Assembly (NCBI GenBank): GCA_030704615.1
Contig: CM060733.1
Coordinates: forward strand, 27,282,001 to 27,346,000
DNA: 64,000 bases
Reading direction: 5' to 3'
Origin: Takakia lepidozioides
Taxonomy: Eukaryota > Streptophyta > Takakiopsida > Takakiales > Takakiaceae
The position numbers and the translations under genes are program-made. Below are positions 62,099-64,000 of this stretch, piece after piece. The notes beneath the pieces were generated by a model. That model was not told the DNA's origin, did no database searches, and worked only from the letters and a program-made list of their open reading frames with translations. The first letter of the stretch is position 1. Every line of letters begins with the position of its first letter.

Positions 62099-63240
62099 CA
62101 GTGTTGGGCGGAAATAGACTGATCCGGATACCAATGGATCCGGATCCGGAGGGTTTTTGTTATCCGGGTTTTGTTTATATCCGGCAGATATGTGAATCAA
62201 GAGATTGGATCTTATCCGCCGGATAGAATAAGGGTTTAATATCCGGAACACATCTGGATACCTGGGTCAATCAAGGGATCTCATCTGGATACAAAAGTAT
62301 GACGCCTCCTGAAGGAAGCGTAACTTATGGAGTCACTTCACCCCCGAAAGGCTACTGCCTTTCACTAGGAAGGTGGACACCTTCATGACACACCAGACCG
62401 TGGTTTGATCCCACAACCCCATCCAATGTGGTATGTGCCCATTACCACTGGGCTACATGCTGGTTGTCTTTGGATACAATAATGGATCACCTTTGTTCAC
62501 CAACTTTGAAAATCTTGAGGCTGACCCTAAAGCCCTGGCCTTGTTGCCCGTGGGAGTTGCTGGCAGTTCACACATAGCATTAAATGCATGCTTCCTACAT
62601 GTATTTCTTCTTGCCTCATCAATTTTTTGCTTTAAATGACATTGTTGGTTACTTTGTGGAGGTAGTGGAGGTAGTTTGAGTTCTTTCAAGCTCAAGCTTA
62701 AGCTTTAGCTCTTTCCTTTTCAGCTCCAGTAAAGAGAAGACTCCAGCTGAGGCTGGCGTAACTAAGAGCCACTTCGCCTTGCGGCTACTGCCCCCTTTCG
62801 AGGGTGGGCCCTATCAGCTCTAGTATTATATTTTCAGAGGCTAAGTCATAGTGAAGAATTCAAGATGTTTGCTCAATTGGCAAATAGCCATTTTCATGGT
62901 TCATTTTCCATGGTTTCTTTTCAATATGATATACAGGGCTTCCTCCCCTTTATAAAAAGAAACAAAACTTAGATTGACTTAACCATTGGTCTGAATTAAC
63001 TTGCTATCTAATTTTATTATATTTTAAAATATTTAAACTGTTTAAACTGTTTAAATATTAAATTAATAATATCATATTACCTGTATCCGGATTCTATATC
63101 CGGACCACTCTATAACCGCCGGATATTATAATATGAATATCTGGATTTATATATATCTGGCAGATTTTGAAAACACATTTTTAAGCATAATCGGCGGATA
63201 TTAGAAATTCAGATTTTGTCAATATCTGGATCTGCCAGAT
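62099..63240. mobile_element. hAT-like relic with ATCCGG subterminal words, SINE inserted
   Basis: Starts CAGTGTTGGGCGG at 62099, the same first 13 bases as the 8.7-kb hAT. ATCCGGAT/CCGGATA words crowd 62120-62280 and 63085-63240, consistent with the two subterminal regions of one element. No matching right terminus or 8-bp duplication was found (the right side ends GATGCATCCCT near 63240). The SINE at 62285-62480 lies inside. Confidence 0.45.
62285..62480 (-). mobile_element. tRNA-derived SINE, copy 2
   Basis: On minus it reads ACCAGCATGTAGCCCAGTGG, TAATGGGCACATACCAC, a degenerate B box (GGGATCAAACC), GGTCTGGTGTGTCATGAAGG and the tail GGTGAAGTGACTCCATAA, matching copy 1 at 14583-14711. Contains about 15-20 extra bases (CACCTTCCTAGTGAAA type) that copy 1 lacks. 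Confidence 0.7.
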
Positions 63241-64000
63241 GCATCCCTCTTTAATTTGGCAACTATATATGAGAAAAAACTAACACTGGTTTTCATTCAC
63301 AAGCAGCCATCAGATAACGCGAGCAACCTAAAATCTGTATGGGGGGATAACTTCTAGTGATCCTCCATGCATAAGGAACATTCGTTCCTAAGACCAAGCC
63401 CTACATAACAATTCACAGAATGGGAGCTAAAAAAACAGTTCTAATTTGTATGGGGGGACACCGCCCCCAGGATTGCAGTACTATTTTGAGTGCATAAAAA
63501 GGGGGGGTTGATATCACGTTAGCACAGCGGTGAGCATGCTCACGCGCGCGTGAGCACAACCCACGGTCATGGGAGTTTTATGATTTTTTAACCTCTGTCA
63601 TAGGAGTTATATGTTTTCAGAATGGAATAAAATCATAATGAGGAAGGAGGCCCTTCAAATAAAAAATATCGCACCAATTTCATGCAACGAAAACAAAATA
63701 GTTGCAGTTGCTAAAAAATACAATTTTAATGCTATTGAAATGTTATGCTAAATAGAACTTGGAAAATGTATTTGTTCTCTCGTCCAAAAATAACCAAAAC
63801 ACAATAAACAGAAAATATAGCGATATTGATTGAAATGATTTATAGGACAATATAGACAGAATAACAAATGATGATACTTTCGCTTACTGAAATTTCCTTT
63901 AACATGTACATTTGTCATTTAGATCATCAATAAAACCAGGATATTTCTTCTTGTGCCGTGAATTTTAAACTCAACTGATTCTGGATTTTTGGATTAAATC
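63241..64000. other. AT-rich end of window, nothing recognised
   Basis: Holds two similar short blocks (TGTATGGGGGGA near 63339 and 63450) and a palindromic GTGAGCATGCTCAC/GCGCGCGTGAGC stretch at about 63530-63555. No gene. Confidence 0.35.

Noticed and set aside
63524-63560. The GC-rich palindrome as an origin or terminator
   Set aside because: A short palindrome in otherwise featureless AT-rich DNA; nothing else supports a function.

Overview
The window is nuclear DNA of a green-lineage eukaryote (streptophyte). It has spliced GT-AG genes, a plant H2A.X histone, a DRP5B/ARC5-type plastid-division dynamin, a chloroplast-type NADPH-thioredoxin reductase (NTRC), an A-type cytochrome P450 and DYW-class pentatricopeptide-repeat (PPR) proteins. 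DYW PPRs together with a Ty3/gypsy element carrying a DNA methyltransferase point to a seed-free land plant or a close charophyte relative. The sequence alone does not give the species.

Layout. 1-6562: 3' two thirds of a DRP5B/ARC5-like gene (+, 15 exons). 7225-7734: 5' fragment of an N-acetylglucosaminyltransferase II gene (-). 8803-10350: complete two-exon H2A.X gene (+). 10.4-14.8 kb: non-coding DNA with small elements (a TA-flanked inverted-repeat element, a degenerate hAT-like element, a tRNA-derived SINE). 14865-37330: a Mutator-like element (MULE) with long inverted ends and a perfect 9-bp target duplication. Inside it lies a 14-kb Ty3/gypsy chromovirus (18685-32757, minus orientation, 723-bp LTRs, 5-bp target duplication), and inside that a second Ty3/gypsy element (about 20.2-27.8 kb, plus orientation) whose pol encodes a cytosine-5 DNA methyltransferase between protease and reverse transcriptase and a PHD finger after the integrase. 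The MULE also carries transposase remains, an unrecognised plus-strand gene cut in two by the chromovirus, and a group II intron maturase fragment. 38137-40512: decayed P450. 41.4-42.6 kb: a degenerate membrane-protein gene. 42756-45616: a DYW-class PPR gene overlapping the 3' end of NTRC (45600-49101), both on minus. 49.5-50.3 kb: second PPR-DYW pseudogene. 50608-59314: an 8.7-kb hAT transposon with a perfect 8-bp target duplication, a nearly intact BED/hAT transposase and two unrelated cargoes: three clean exons of an ETF-ubiquinone oxidoreductase gene and a broken bacterial-type taurine dioxygenase (tauD) gene. 59.3-64 kb: a piggyBac-type miniature element flanked by TTAA, a tandem repeat, a second SINE copy and a hAT-like relic.

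The most striking content is the methyltransferase plus PHD finger inside one retroelement polyprotein, and the large hAT transposon carrying pieces of host and bacterial-type genes. Several frameshifts sit in homopolymer runs, so part of the apparent decay may be sequence error.
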